Below, in pieces: positions 16,418 to 24,895 of a stretch of 64,000 nucleotides of DNA. Every line of letters begins with the position of its first letter. Position 1 is the first letter of the stretch. The DNA is taken from NCBI RefSeq assembly GCF_024171695.1, contig NZ_JAMTCF010000017.1, forward strand, positions 164,913-228,912, in the 5' to 3' direction. This stretch comes from Actinosynnema pretiosum. Lineage in GTDB: Bacteria; Actinomycetota; Actinomycetes; Mycobacteriales; Pseudonocardiaceae. Both the position numbers and the translations under genes were made by a program. Under the pieces are notes generated by a model, which was given only the letters and a program-made list of their open reading frames with translations, did no database searches and was not told the DNA's origin.

Positions 16418-18856
16418 ATGATCCGCCGAACGGTTCACGACGGGTGGCAGTTGCGCGCGGTGGGCGGCCCCGTGCCCGAGCACGTCGCGGGCGCGACCGT
16501 GCCCGCCGAGGTGCCGGGGAGCACCCACCTGGACCTCCTGCGCGCCGGGCTGATCCCCGACCCGTACCTGGACCGGAACGAGGCGGAGCTGGCCTGGGCG
16601 CACCGCGCGCGGTGGAGCTACGCGACGGTCCTCACCTCGGAGGCCGCGCGCGCGGGGGAGAAGGTGGAGCTGGCCTTCGACGGCCTGGACACGGCGGCGA
16701 CCGTCGTGCTCAACGGGCACCCCCTCGGCTCCACCGCCAACATGCACCGAAGCTACCGCTTCGACGTCCGCGACGTGCTCAGGGACGGCGAGAACGACCT
16801 GGTGGTGGCGTTCGACTCGGCCCTGGAGCACGCCGAGCGCGCCGAGGCCGAGCTGGGCGAGCGCCCCCGCGCCTACCCGCACCCGTTCAACGCGATCCGC
16901 AAGATGGCCTGCTCGTTCGGCTGGGACTGGGGCCCGGACCTGCAGACGGCGGGCATCTGGAAGCCGGTCCGCCTGGAGCGCTGGACCGGCGCCCGGCTGG
17001 CCGAGGTCCGCCCGCTGGTGACCGTGGACCAGGACGGCACCGGCCGCGTCGAGGTGCACGTCCGGCTCGACCGCGCCGGTGACGCCCCGAGCCTGCTCAC
17101 CGCCCGCGTCGGCGACCACGAGCAGCGCGCCACCGTCGACGGCGACACCGCCGTGCTCACCGTCCTGGTCCCCGACGCCCCGCTGTGGTGGCCGGTCGGC
17201 TACGGCGAGCAACCGCTGCTCGACCTGGAGGTCGTCGCCGAGTCGGGTGACGAGCGCGACACCTTCACCCGCCGCATCGGCTTCCGCACCATCACCGTCG
17301 ACACCGAGCCCGACGCCGACGGCACCCCGTTCACCTTCGTCGTCAACGGCGAGCGGGTCTTCGCCAAGGGCGCCAACTGGATCCCCGACGACCACTTCCT
17401 CACCCGGATCACCCGCGACCGCCTGGCCCGCCGCGTCGACCAGGCCCTCGCCGCCAACCTCAACCTGCTGCGGATCTGGGGCGGCGGGATCTACGAGACC
17501 GAGGACTTCTACGACGTCTGCGACGAGCGCGGCGTCCTGGTCTGGCAGGACTTCCCGTTCGCCTGCGCCGCCTACGCCGAGGAGGGGCGGCTGCGCGCCG
17601 AGGTCGAGGCCGAGGCCCGCGAGAACGTCGCCCGCCTCACCCCGCACGCCTCCCTCGCGCTGTGGAACGGCAACAACGAGAACCTCTGGGGCCACGAGGA
17701 CTGGGGCTGGAAGGAGCAGCTGGGCGAGCGCACCTGGGGCCTCGGCTACTACACCGGGCTGCTGCCCTCGATCGTCGCCGAGCTGGACCCGACCCGCCCC
17801 TACTCGCCGGGCAGCCCGTACAGCCCCGGCCAGGTCCACCCGAACGACCAGGACCACGCCACCCGGCACGAGTGGGAGGTGTGGAACCGCGTCGACTACA
17901 CCCACTACCGCGACCACGCGCCCCGCTTCTGCGCCGAGTTCGGCTTCCAGGGCCCGCCCACCTGGCGCACCCTCACCGACTGGGTGCACGAGGACGACGG
18001 CCCCCTGACCCCCTCCTCGCCCGCGTTCCTGCTGCACCAGAAGGCCGAGGACGGCAACGGCAAGCTCGACCGGGGCATGGCGCCGCACCTGCCGGTCCCC
18101 GAGTCCTTCGAGGACTGGCACTGGGCGGCCCAGCTCAACCAGGCCCGCGCGGTCGCGTTCGGCGTCGAGCACTTCCGCTCGCACTGGCCGCGCACGGCGG
18201 GCGCGGTCGTGTGGCAGCTCAACGACTGCTGGCCGGTCACCTCCTGGGCCGCCGTCGACGGCGAAGGCCGGGAGAAGCCGCTGTTCCACGCCCTCAAGCA
18301 CGCCTTCGCGCCCCGGCTGCTCACCGTCCAGCCGCGCGACGGGGCGCCCGCCGTCGTCGCGGTCAACGACACCGCCGAGGCGTGGGACGAGGACCTGGTG
18401 GTCCGTCGAATCTCGTTCGACGGGGCCGAGCTGGCGACGACTACACTGCGGCTCGGGGTCGCCGCCCGCTCCACGTCCGTGGTCCGGCTGCCGGACTCCC
18501 TGCTGGCAGCGGACAACCGGGAGGCCGAGGTCGTGGTAGCCACCGCGGGTGGGGTGCGCGCGCTGCACCTGTTCGCCGAGGACCGCGACGCCGCGCTCGA
18601 CCCGGCCCCGCTCACCGCCACCGCGCACCGCGCCGACGGCGGCTACCGGGTCGAGGTCACCGCCACCGCGCTCGCCCGCGACGTCGCGCTGCTGGTCGAC
18701 AAGGCCGCGCCCGACGCGCGCGTCGACGACCAGCTCGTCACCCTGCTCCCCGGCGAGCGGCACGCCTTCCACGTCACCACCGCCGCCGACCTCGACCCGG
18801 CCGCGCTGACCGACCCGCGCGTGCTGCGCACGTCCAACGCGCTGGCGGGTCGGTGA
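16418..18856 (+). CDS. Beta-mannosidase, GH2
   Basis: 812 residues from the ATG at 16418, chosen because GGAG lies six bases upstream. The ATG at 16406 has no spaced site. GH2 features: a sugar-binding jelly roll with FDGLDTAATVVLNGHPLG, the mannosidase mark FGWDWGPDLQTAGIW, acid/base E421 in WNGNNEN and nucleophile E507 in AEFGFQGPP, then VWQLNDCWPVTSW. It is predicted cytoplasmic and hydrolyses beta-1,4-mannosyl residues from manno-oligosaccharide ends. The following sensor gene overlaps its stop by four bases. Confidence 0.92.
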   Translation: MIRRTVHDGWQLRAVGGPVPEHVAGATVPAEVPGSTHLDLLRAGLIPDPYLDRNEAELAWAHRARWSYATVLTSEAARAGEKVELAFDGLDTAATVVLNGHPLGSTANMHRSYRFDVRDVLRDGENDLVVAFDSALEHAERAEAELGERPRAYPHPFNAIRKMACSFGWDWGPDLQTAGIWKPVRLERWTGARLAEVRPLVTVDQDGTGRVEVHVRLDRAGDAPSLLTARVGDHEQRATVDGDTAVLTVLVPDAPLWWPVGYGEQPLLDLEVVAESGDERDTFTRRIGFRTITVDTEPDADGTPFTFVVNGERVFAKGANWIPDDHFLTRITRDRLARRVDQALAANLNLLRIWGGGIYETEDFYDVCDERGVLVWQDFPFACAAYAEEGRLRAEVEAEARENVARLTPHASLALWNGNNENLWGHEDWGWKEQLGERTWGLGYYTGLLPSIVAELDPTRPYSPGSPYSPGQVHPNDQDHATRHEWEVWNRVDYTHYRDHAPRFCAEFGFQGPPTWRTLTDWVHEDDGPLTPSSPAFLLHQKAEDGNGKLDRGMAPHLPVPESFEDWHWAAQLNQARAVAFGVEHFRSHWPRTAGAVVWQLNDCWPVTSWAAVDGEGREKPLFHALKHAFAPRLLTVQPRDGAPAVVAVNDTAEAWDEDLVVRRISFDGAELATTTLRLGVAARSTSVVRLPDSLLAADNREAEVVVATAGGVRALHLFAEDRDAALDPAPLTATAHRADGGYRVEVTATALARDVALLVDKAAPDARVDDQLVTLLPGERHAFHVTTAADLDPAALTDPRVLRTSNALAGR

Positions 18857-19701
18857 CCGCCACACCCGCCACGACCGGCGCGGTCGGCCTGGTGCTCGCC
18901 AGGCCGACCCGCCTGCTCGGCGTCGAACCGTTCTTCATGGAGTTCATCGCGGGCATCGAGGAGCGGCTGGCCGAGCGCGAGCTGTCGGTGCTGCTGCACG
19001 TGGTGTCCACCCAGGACGCCGAGATCGCCGCCTACCGCAGGTGGGCCGCGCGCGGCCTGGTGGACGCGGTGGTCGTGGTCAACCGCACCGAGGACGACCG
19101 CCGCCCCGCCGTGCTGCGCGAGGTCGGCCTGCCCGCCGTGCTGGTCGGCGAGCCGGACGGCGACCTCCCGGCCGTGCGCACCGACGACACCGCCCCGATC
19201 CGGGCCGCGCTGGAGCACCTGGTCGCCGCCGGTCACCGGGCCATCGCCCGCGTCACCGGACCGGGCGAGCTGCTGCACACCCGGGCGCGCACCGCCGCGC
19301 TGCTGGCGGCCTGCGCCGAGCACGGCATCACCCCCCTGGTGGTGGAGGGCGACTACTCGGAGGAGTCCGGCGCGAAGCTCACCGCCGCGCTGCTGGAGCT
19401 GGACGAGCCGCCCACGGCCGTCCTCTACGACAACGACGTCATGGCCGTCGCGGGCCTGGGCGCGGCCAAGGAGCGCGGCGCCGACGTGCCCGGCGGGCTG
19501 GGCATCATCGCCTGGGACGACTCGACCCTGTGCCGCCTCGCCACACCCGCGCTCACCACGATGAGCGTCGACGTCCACCGGTTCGGCGAGACCGTCGCCG
19601 AGTCGGTGCTGGAGCTGATCTCGGGCGGCCCGGTGGCCGACCGCTGGTCGCCTGCGGCCGTCCTGGTCGCCAGGGAGAGCACGAACGCCAGCCCCGCATA
19701 G
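18853..19701 (+). CDS. LacI-type sugar-sensor protein lacking the DNA-binding domain
   Basis: 282 residues from the GTG within a GTGA overlap. The sequence begins directly with AVGLVLARPTRLLGVEPFF, which corresponds to the start of the periplasmic-binding-protein-like core of LacI/GalR regulators. Later motifs are typical: VRTDDTAPIRAALEHL, TAVLYDNDVMAVAGL and IIAWDDSTLCRLATPALTT. The usual 50-60-residue helix-turn-helix and hinge are absent, and no such domain is seen in any frame just upstream, which is beta-mannosidase coding sequence. It may be a remnant, a co-sensor that pairs with a full regulator, or a cytoplasmic sugar-binding protein. Confidence 0.75.
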   Translation: MTATPATTGAVGLVLARPTRLLGVEPFFMEFIAGIEERLAERELSVLLHVVSTQDAEIAAYRRWAARGLVDAVVVVNRTEDDRRPAVLREVGLPAVLVGEPDGDLPAVRTDDTAPIRAALEHLVAAGHRAIARVTGPGELLHTRARTAALLAACAEHGITPLVVEGDYSEESGAKLTAALLELDEPPTAVLYDNDVMAVAGLGAAKERGADVPGGLGIIAWDDSTLCRLATPALTTMSVDVHRFGETVAESVLELISGGPVADRWSPAAVLVARESTNASPA

Positions 19702-19708
19702 GAGAACC

Positions 19709-20689
19709 ATGTCCTACCTGCCGTCGTCGGACCGGTACGAGCGGATGCCCTACAGGCGGGTCGGCCGCAGCGGGCTCAAGCTGCCCGCCGTGTCGCTCGG
19801 CCTGTGGCACAACTTCGGCGACGACAAGGGGTTGGAGACCCAGCGCGCCATCCTGCGCCGGGCCTTCGACCTCGGCGTGACCCACTTCGACCTGGCCAAC
19901 AACTACGGCCCGCCGCCCGGCTCGGCCGAGCGCAACTTCGGCGCGCTGTTCGGCCAGGACCTGGCCGCGCACCGCGACGAGATCATCATCTCCACCAAGG
20001 CCGGCTACACCATGTGGGACGGCCCGTACGGCGACTTCGGCTCCCGCAAGTACCTGCTGTCCTCGCTGGACCAGTCGCTGAGCCGGATGAAGCTCGACTA
20101 CGTCGACGTCTTCTACCACCACCGCCCGGACCCGGAGACCCCCATCGAGGAGTCCATGGGCGCGCTGGACCACGCGGTCCGCTCCGGCAAGGCGCTGTAC
20201 GCGGGCATCTCCAACTACTCCGCCGAGCAGACCGCCGAGGCCGCGCGGGTGCTGCGCGAGCTGGGCACCCCGCTGCTCATCCACCAGCCCTCGTACTCGA
20301 TGTTCAACCGGTGGAGCGAGGACGGCCTGTACGACGTGCTCGCCGAGGTCGGCGCGGGCAGCATCGCCTACTCGCCGCTGGCGCAGGGCCTGCTGACCAA
20401 CCGGTACCTGGGCGGCGTGCCCGAGGGCTCGCGGGCGGCGGGCGGCAGCCCGTTCCTCAAGTCCGACGCCATCACCGAGGAGAAGCTGGACAAGGTCAGG
20501 GCGCTGGGCGCCATCGCCGAGGGCCGGGGCCAGACCCTGGCGCAGCTGGCGATCGCCTGGGTGCTGCGCAACGCCACGTCCGCGCTGGTCGGGGCGAGCA
20601 GCCCGGAGCAGCTGGCGGACAACGTGGCCTCGGTGGGGAACCTGGAGCTGACCGCCGACGAGCTGGCCGAGATCGAGAAGCACCTCTGA
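19709..20689 (+). CDS. Aldo/keto reductase, L-glyceraldehyde-3-phosphate reductase-like
   Basis: 326 residues with GGAG before the ATG and seven bases after the sensor gene, so it is probably in the mannosidase operon. It belongs to the Kv-beta/YghZ branch of the aldo/keto reductases: MPYRRVGRSGLKLPAVSLG, catalytic Asp/Tyr in FDLANNYGPPPGSAE, Lys in ISTKAGY and His in FYHHRPD, with cofactor contacts near GISNYSAEQ and YSPLAQGLLTNRYL. It uses NADPH to reduce sugar-like aldehydes. Substrate is not determined. Confidence 0.88.
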   Translation: MSYLPSSDRYERMPYRRVGRSGLKLPAVSLGLWHNFGDDKGLETQRAILRRAFDLGVTHFDLANNYGPPPGSAERNFGALFGQDLAAHRDEIIISTKAGYTMWDGPYGDFGSRKYLLSSLDQSLSRMKLDYVDVFYHHRPDPETPIEESMGALDHAVRSGKALYAGISNYSAEQTAEAARVLRELGTPLLIHQPSYSMFNRWSEDGLYDVLAEVGAGSIAYSPLAQGLLTNRYLGGVPEGSRAAGGSPFLKSDAITEEKLDKVRALGAIAEGRGQTLAQLAIAWVLRNATSALVGASSPEQLADNVASVGNLELTADELAEIEKHL

Positions 20690-20696
20690 CGGGGGC

Positions 20697-20728
20697 GGGC
20701 GCGGGGGTCGTCGTCGGCCCCCGCGCCC
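20697..20728. terminator. Hairpin between convergent aldo/keto reductase and SagB-like genes
   Basis: GGGCGCGGGGG (20697-20707) and CCCCCGCGCCC (20718-20728) are perfect complements with a ten-base loop. They lie between two convergent stop codons and may act in both directions. Confidence 0.65.
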
Positions 20729-20734
20729 CGCGCC

Positions 20735-21862
20735 TCACGTCAGCCGCGTCCTCCGGAACGTCTCCAGGCCCGCGAGCGGCGCCGCGTACGGCTGCTCGGC
20801 GGCCGGGTAGCCCGCGCCCAGCAGGTACACCGGGATGCTGCCGATGTTGTCCAGGCCGATCCTGCGCGCGAGCGCCTCGTCGTAGAACGCGCCCGTCTGC
20901 AGCGGGCCCAGGCCCAGCGCGGTGGCGGTCAGCGCGAACGTCTGGCCGAGGTGACCGGCGTTGAGCAGGCTCACCCGGTAGGAGCGCGGCAGCTCGTACT
21001 TGCTGCTCATCCGGTCGATCACGGACGCCAGCACCACGGTGAACGCGACCGAGCCCACCCACGGCTGGTCCGTGCCGAGGTGCGTCATCTCGTCCCTGGT
21101 CAGGCCGGGGGAGACGAGTTCGAGCGAGTGCTCGCGCAGGTTGTAGTGGTAGAAGCCGGGGGACAGGCCCTCCACGGCCAGCACCCCCACGTACGCGTCG
21201 AGCTCCTGGCGCGAGCCGCCCGCCGGGCTGGTGCGGCGGAACAGGGCGCTGCGGCCGGAGTCGATGAAGTCGGTCGGGCCGAAGGTGGTCACCAGCAGCG
21301 CGGCCAGCACCGCCAGCGGCACCGGTTCCTCGGTGAAGTCGCGGACCGTGCGGCGGGCGTACAGCGCCCTGCCCAGCGGCACGCCCAGGTCGGCGGGCAC
21401 GCGCGGCAGCAGCACCCGCTCGGCCTCCGGGTACTCGGTGAACACCCGGTGCTGCGGACCGGCGGTGTCCGCCGTGTCGTTCTTGGCCTGCTCCCTGGCC
21501 TGCTCGCGGTCAGCGGGCAGCTTCTCCGCGTCGATCTGCGTGCCGTAGTGGAAGAACGGGGCCTCCGGGGCCCAGGTCTCCCAGGTGCGCGCGGCCAGCT
21601 CGTCCCGCTCGGCCTCGTCGCTGTCCTCGACCAGCAGCGCGCCCGCCTCGCGCAGCACCTCCACCGCCTCGGACACGGTGTCGGGCGTCAGGTGGTCCAG
21701 CTCCTCGGTCGCCTTGGCCGCGTCCACCCAGGAGTCGAACGCCGACAGCACCTCGGCGGCCACCGGGTGCAGCGCGGTCGGCGTGCCGCTCAGGTAGGGG
21801 TGCACGACGAACTCGTCCTCGTGCCAGTAGCAGGTCAGGCTGTGGGCGCGGCGCAGGCGCAT
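20735..21862 (-). CDS. SagB/ThcOx-type FMN dehydrogenase
   Basis: 375 residues from the ATG at 21862, preceded by GGAGGTGTC. The first 100 residues (LTCYWHEDEFVVHPYLSG, then a helical segment ending REAGALLVED) look like the small winged-helix or RiPP-recognition region often fused to SagB proteins. The rest is a nitroreductase-fold oxidase: LYARRTVRDF, RRTSPAGGSRQ, SPGFYHYN, and SLLNAGHLGQTFALTATALGLG near the end. SagB enzymes oxidise azoline rings or other backbone groups in modified peptides. A 31-residue peptide gene with a near-perfect Shine-Dalgarno lies just upstream and is the likely substrate. No YcaO cyclase is visible nearby, so azole formation is unlikely without distant partners. 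Confidence 0.85.
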   Translation of the reverse strand: MRLRRAHSLTCYWHEDEFVVHPYLSGTPTALHPVAAEVLSAFDSWVDAAKATEELDHLTPDTVSEAVEVLREAGALLVEDSDEAERDELAARTWETWAPEAPFFHYGTQIDAEKLPADREQAREQAKNDTADTAGPQHRVFTEYPEAERVLLPRVPADLGVPLGRALYARRTVRDFTEEPVPLAVLAALLVTTFGPTDFIDSGRSALFRRTSPAGGSRQELDAYVGVLAVEGLSPGFYHYNLREHSLELVSPGLTRDEMTHLGTDQPWVGSVAFTVVLASVIDRMSSKYELPRSYRVSLLNAGHLGQTFALTATALGLGPLQTGAFYDEALARRIGLDNIGSIPVYLLGAGYPAAEQPYAAPLAGLETFRRTRLT

Positions 21863-21885
21863 GACACCTCCGGTGCGGAATGGGA

Positions 21886-21918
21886 GGGGCCGGGCCCGCT
21901 CGTGGCGGACCCGGCCCC
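21886..21918 (-). terminator. Attenuator-like hairpin between peptide gene and SagB gene
   Basis: The arms at 21886-21899 and 21905-21918 pair over 14 positions, with one G-T wobble or mismatch depending on the strand, around a five-base loop. Placed between a very strongly translated peptide gene and its enzyme gene, it could give more peptide than enzyme transcript, as in many RiPP operons. Confidence 0.5.
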
Positions 21919-21924
21919 CGGGCG

Positions 21925-22020
21925 TCACGGCTGGTCGCCGTTGTACCAGTAGTAGAAGTTCGGCTGGTTCGACCGCTCAAGGCGGATGACCGGCCTCGCC
22001 TTCATCGAGATCTTGCGCAT
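21925..22020 (-). CDS. Candidate RiPP precursor peptide, 31 residues
   Basis: A 32-codon frame opens with ATG at 22020 after AGGAGGTGA, an exceptionally strong Shine-Dalgarno, five bases away. The peptide starts MRKISMKARPVI, has a charged middle (RLERSNQP) and ends NFYYWYNGDQP. A basic leader followed by an aromatic, Asn/Gly-containing core fits a ribosomal peptide that is later modified and cleaved. It lies 62 bases upstream of a SagB-type oxidase on the same strand, with a hairpin between. The core has no Cys, Ser or Thr, so standard thiazole or lanthionine chemistry is excluded; oxidation or crosslinking of Tyr/Trp residues is the natural guess. I do not recognise the peptide family. Confidence 0.7.
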   Translation of the reverse strand: MRKISMKARPVIRLERSNQPNFYYWYNGDQP

Positions 22021-22594
22021 GATCGTCACCTCCTCTGGAGTTCCGTCGTGCCCTGGGTGGATGCCCCTGGAAAACCGGAATCCACATCGGACCGGACGGT
22101 CCCCTCCATCCAGCGACGATTTCGTTCCGCCCCAGTCACGTGCAACGCGTGCAGGGTCCTCCGATGGTGGCCACTTGGGCTCGCCGCGCCCGCGAACGCC
22201 CTCGTCGGACGCGGTCTCCGAAGCGCGGGACCCTCGCGCGCGCCGTTGAGCGCTCGGGCCCCGCGCCCGTCCGGTCCGGCCGCCGCTGGAATGTCCGGAC
22301 CGGAACCTGCCGCGTCCGCGATCGCGGTGGGTGAATTGCGTCGACGGTATTTCCGGAACGACCGTAGCGCAGTTCGGCGGGATCGGACAACGCCCGTTCC
22401 GGCTGGTGAGCGGTGGTGACGTCGAAATCGGTCGGCAATGATGTCGAACACGGTCGAACGCACTTGTCGCGGAATTTAGTTCCGTCGCGTTGGAATTACT
22501 CCCCGAACGCGGAGCGCGCCCGGAAAACCCCTCGCCCGCGCGGGGCCGGTGCTGCTAGCGTCCCGGCAGGACTTCGAGCGGAGGGAGGTGGGGC
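22021..22594. other. Gene-free stretch upstream of the peptide gene and rsgA
   Basis: Short frames occur on both strands but none combines a ribosome binding site, a sensible protein and good codon use. It should hold the promoter of the peptide/SagB operon (leftward). I cannot name -10/-35 elements with confidence. AT content rises near 22440-22500. Confidence 0.4.
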
Positions 22595-22651
22595 ATGACC
22601 GTCTTGGCCGTCGTTGCCGCGCGCCCCGACCCCACCCGCCCCCAGGGCTGA
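22595..22651 (+). CDS. Possible 18-residue leader peptide before rsgA
   Basis: ATG at 22595 follows GGAGGGAGGTGGGGC, a very strong ribosome binding site, and the frame MTVLAVVAARPDPTRPQG ends at a TGA 66 bases before rsgA. Immediately after it GCCTCCCGC and GCGGAGGC (22653-22676) can pair. A run of Pro and Arg codons near its end could stall ribosomes. It may be a translational leader or simply a small protein. No homologue is recognised. Confidence 0.3.
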   Translation: MTVLAVVAARPDPTRPQG

Positions 22652-22717
22652 CGCCTCCCGCTCGTTCGCGGAGGCGCCCCTCGTGGCGGGACCACCCGCG
22701 ACGACCAGGAGTCCCGC

Positions 22718-23749
22718 ATGTCCACCGCATCACCGCTCGCCCACCACGGCTGGGACGAGCGCTTCGCCCAGCACCTCACCACCGACCTCCTCCCCGGCCG
22801 CGTCGTCCGCGTCGACCGGGGCGCCTGCGAGGTCGTCACCGAAGAGGGCAGGCGGTCCGCCCGCGTCCGCAGGGGCCTCGAACCCTGCACCGGCGACTGG
22901 GTCGGCCTCGCCGAGGACGGCTCGCTCACCCAGGTCCTGCCCCGCCGCACCGCCCTCGTCCGGGGCTCCGGCGGGAACCCGCAGGTCCTGGCCGCCAACG
23001 TGGACGCCGTCGCCGTCGTGGTGCCGCTGTCCGCGCGCCTCGCGCTCGGCCGCGTCGAACGGCTGCTCGCCCTCGCCTGGGAGAGCGGCGCGCGACCGGT
23101 CGTCGTGCTCACCAAGGCCGACCTGGGCGGCGCCGTCGCCGACGTCGCCGCCCAGGTGTCCGGCGCCGCGCCCGGCGTGCCGGTGGTCGCGGTCAGCGCC
23201 ACCGACGGCTCCGGGCTGGACCCGCTGCGCGCCGAGCTGTTCGGCGGGGCCGCGGCCACCGCCGTGCTGGTCGGACCATCCGGCGCGGGCAAGTCCACCC
23301 TGGTCAACGCCCTGCTCGGGCACGACGCGCTGGCCACAGGGGAGGTGCGCGCCTCGGACGGCAAGGGCAGGCACACCACCGTCCGGCGCGAGCTGCACGC
23401 CCTGCCCGGCGGGGGAGTGCTGATCGACACGCCGGGGCTGCGCGCGGTCGGGCTGCACGACGCCGACGAGGGCGTGCGGCAGGTGTTCGCCGAGGTCGAG
23501 GAGCTGGCGCGGTCGTGCCGGTTCGCCGACTGCGGGCACGTCGCCGAGCCGGGGTGCGCCGTGCTGGCCGCCGTGGCGGACGGCGAGCTGGAGCGGCGCA
23601 GGGTCGACAGCCTGCACGAGCTCCGCCGCGAGAACGAGTGGCTGGCCAGCCGGACCGATCCCCGGCTGCGGGCCGAGCGGCGCGGTGCCGAGCGGGCGAT
23701 GAGCAAGGCCCAGCGGCGGATGTACCGGGAGCGGGGCGGCTGGGGCTGA
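22718..23749 (+). CDS. rsgA: Ribosome small-subunit-dependent GTPase A
   Basis: 343 residues with AGGAG before the ATG. It has an N-terminal OB fold (GRVVRVDRGACEVVTEEG), a circularly permuted GTPase with the G4 motif LTKADLGG ahead of G1 GPSGAGKST (186-194) and G3 DTPGLRAVGL, and the C-terminal zinc knuckle CRFADCGHVAEPGC. RsgA binds the 30S subunit during late assembly and releases factors when GTP is hydrolysed. It stands alone as a transcription unit, ending at a strong hairpin. Confidence 0.93.
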   Translation: MSTASPLAHHGWDERFAQHLTTDLLPGRVVRVDRGACEVVTEEGRRSARVRRGLEPCTGDWVGLAEDGSLTQVLPRRTALVRGSGGNPQVLAANVDAVAVVVPLSARLALGRVERLLALAWESGARPVVVLTKADLGGAVADVAAQVSGAAPGVPVVAVSATDGSGLDPLRAELFGGAAATAVLVGPSGAGKSTLVNALLGHDALATGEVRASDGKGRHTTVRRELHALPGGGVLIDTPGLRAVGLHDADEGVRQVFAEVEELARSCRFADCGHVAEPGCAVLAAVADGELERRRVDSLHELRRENEWLASRTDPRLRAERRGAERAMSKAQRRMYRERGGWG

Positions 23750-23766
23750 TCGACCGGGCCTGACCG

Positions 23767-23802
23767 GCTGGGGCCCGCACGCGCGCGCGTGCGGGCCCCA
23801 GC
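23767..23802. terminator. Strong hairpin between convergent rsgA and LLM oxidoreductase genes
   Basis: A perfect 17-base stem (23767-23783 with 23786-23802) with a two-base loop, made of GCTGGGGCCCGCACGCG and its complement. It lies in the convergent gap and can end both transcripts. Confidence 0.75.
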
Positions 23803-23843
23803 AGCCTGTTCAGCGCTGTTCGGTCTTCAGTGCTGCTCAGTCC

Positions 23844-24725
23844 TCAGGGCTGCCCGGTCTTCAGGCCGGGCAGCACCTCGGCCGCGATCGCCTCCACCAC
23901 CGACTCGTCACCGGCGAACACGCCCTCGTCGCGCGGCCACGGCGCGGCCAGGTCCGTGAACCCCAGCTCGCCCGCCCGCCCGACGAAGTCCCGGTAGCAC
24001 TCGACGCTGGAGGTCGACAGCACCGGAGCCATGTCGCTCTGCAGGTGCCGCTCCAGGTGGTCGCGCGGCAGCCCGGCCGCGTCGAGCACGTCGTCGAGCC
24101 GCCCGGACAGCTCGCGCAGCGAGTCCCACCAGCCCGCCAGGTCGTCGCTCGGCAGCCCCGTGGTCACCCAGCCCTGCCCGAACCGGGCCGCCAACCGCAT
24201 CCCCTTCGGGCCGTTGGCCGCCACCACGAACGGCGGCCGGGGCCGCTGGACGCAGCCGGGCACGTTCCGCGCGCCCACGGCGGTGTAGTGCTCACCGGCG
24301 TGGTCGACCCGGTCGGTGGTGAGCAGGCGGTCCAGCAGCTCCACGAACTCGGCGAACCGCTGCTGCGGGCTCGTCGCGGGCGCGCCGAGGACGCTCGCGT
24401 CGTACCCGCCCTTGGCGCCCGACCCGATGCCCAGGGTGAACCGGCCGCCCGACACCTCGTCCAGCGTGGTCACGTCGCGGGTGAACGTGACCGGGTGGCG
24501 GAAGTTCGGCGAGGCCACGAGCAGGCCGAGCCGGATCCGCGAGGTCGCCTCGGCGGCCAGCGCCAGCGTCGGGACCGAGGCGTACCAGGCGTGGTCGGCG
24601 AGCCTGCCCCAGGCCAGGTGGTCGAACGTCCAGGCGTGGTCGAACCCGTACGCCTCGGCCGCGACCCACCTCGGTCGTGCCTCGGACCAGCGGTGCTCCG
24701 GCAGGATCGTGATGCCGACCCGCAT
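23844..24725 (-). CDS. LLM-class (probably F420-dependent) oxidoreductase
   Basis: 293 residues from the ATG at 24725. An upstream in-frame ATG at 24764 lies inside the likely operator, so the shorter form is preferred. Luciferase-like TIM barrel motifs: MRVGITILPEHRW, FDHAWTFDHLAWG, IRLGLLVASPNFRHPV, GGRFTLGIGSGAKGGYDA and PPFVVAANGPKGMRLAARFGQGW. In actinobacteria this subfamily usually takes hydride from reduced F420. Substrate is unknown. The upstream region carries two inverted repeats. Confidence 0.85.
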   Translation of the reverse strand: MRVGITILPEHRWSEARPRWVAAEAYGFDHAWTFDHLAWGRLADHAWYASVPTLALAAEATSRIRLGLLVASPNFRHPVTFTRDVTTLDEVSGGRFTLGIGSGAKGGYDASVLGAPATSPQQRFAEFVELLDRLLTTDRVDHAGEHYTAVGARNVPGCVQRPRPPFVVAANGPKGMRLAARFGQGWVTTGLPSDDLAGWWDSLRELSGRLDDVLDAAGLPRDHLERHLQSDMAPVLSTSSVECYRDFVGRAGELGFTDLAAPWPRDEGVFAGDESVVEAIAAEVLPGLKTGQP

Positions 24726-24743
24726 GGGCGTCCCCTTCGGTCT

Positions 24744-24794
24744 TTGAACGGTGTGCGCGTTCAACCGAACATCGTTGACGTTCGATTGTCAACG
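24744..24794 (-). promoter_or_regulatory. Operator-like repeats in the LLM gene promoter
   Basis: CGTTGAC (24773-24779) and GTCAACG (24788-24794) are perfect seven-base arms with eight bases between. TTGAAC (24744-24749) and GTTCAA (24759-24764) form a second dyad. On the minus strand, the first dyad contains a consensus TTGACA -35. TetR-like control is a reasonable guess. No regulator gene is adjacent. Confidence 0.4.
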
Positions 24795-24895
24795 GGATTC
24801 GTGGGTCGTCGCGGTTCGGTCCGCCGAAGCCGGTCCGTCGCCGCCGGTCCGCCATCCTCCGTCCGCCGCCCCCGCCCGCCCCCGGTTGGCCACCG

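Noticed and set aside
20735..22020. A thiazole/oxazole peptide (streptolysin S-like) cluster
   Set aside because: The peptide has no Cys, Ser or Thr in its core and no YcaO-type cyclase gene is in the window.
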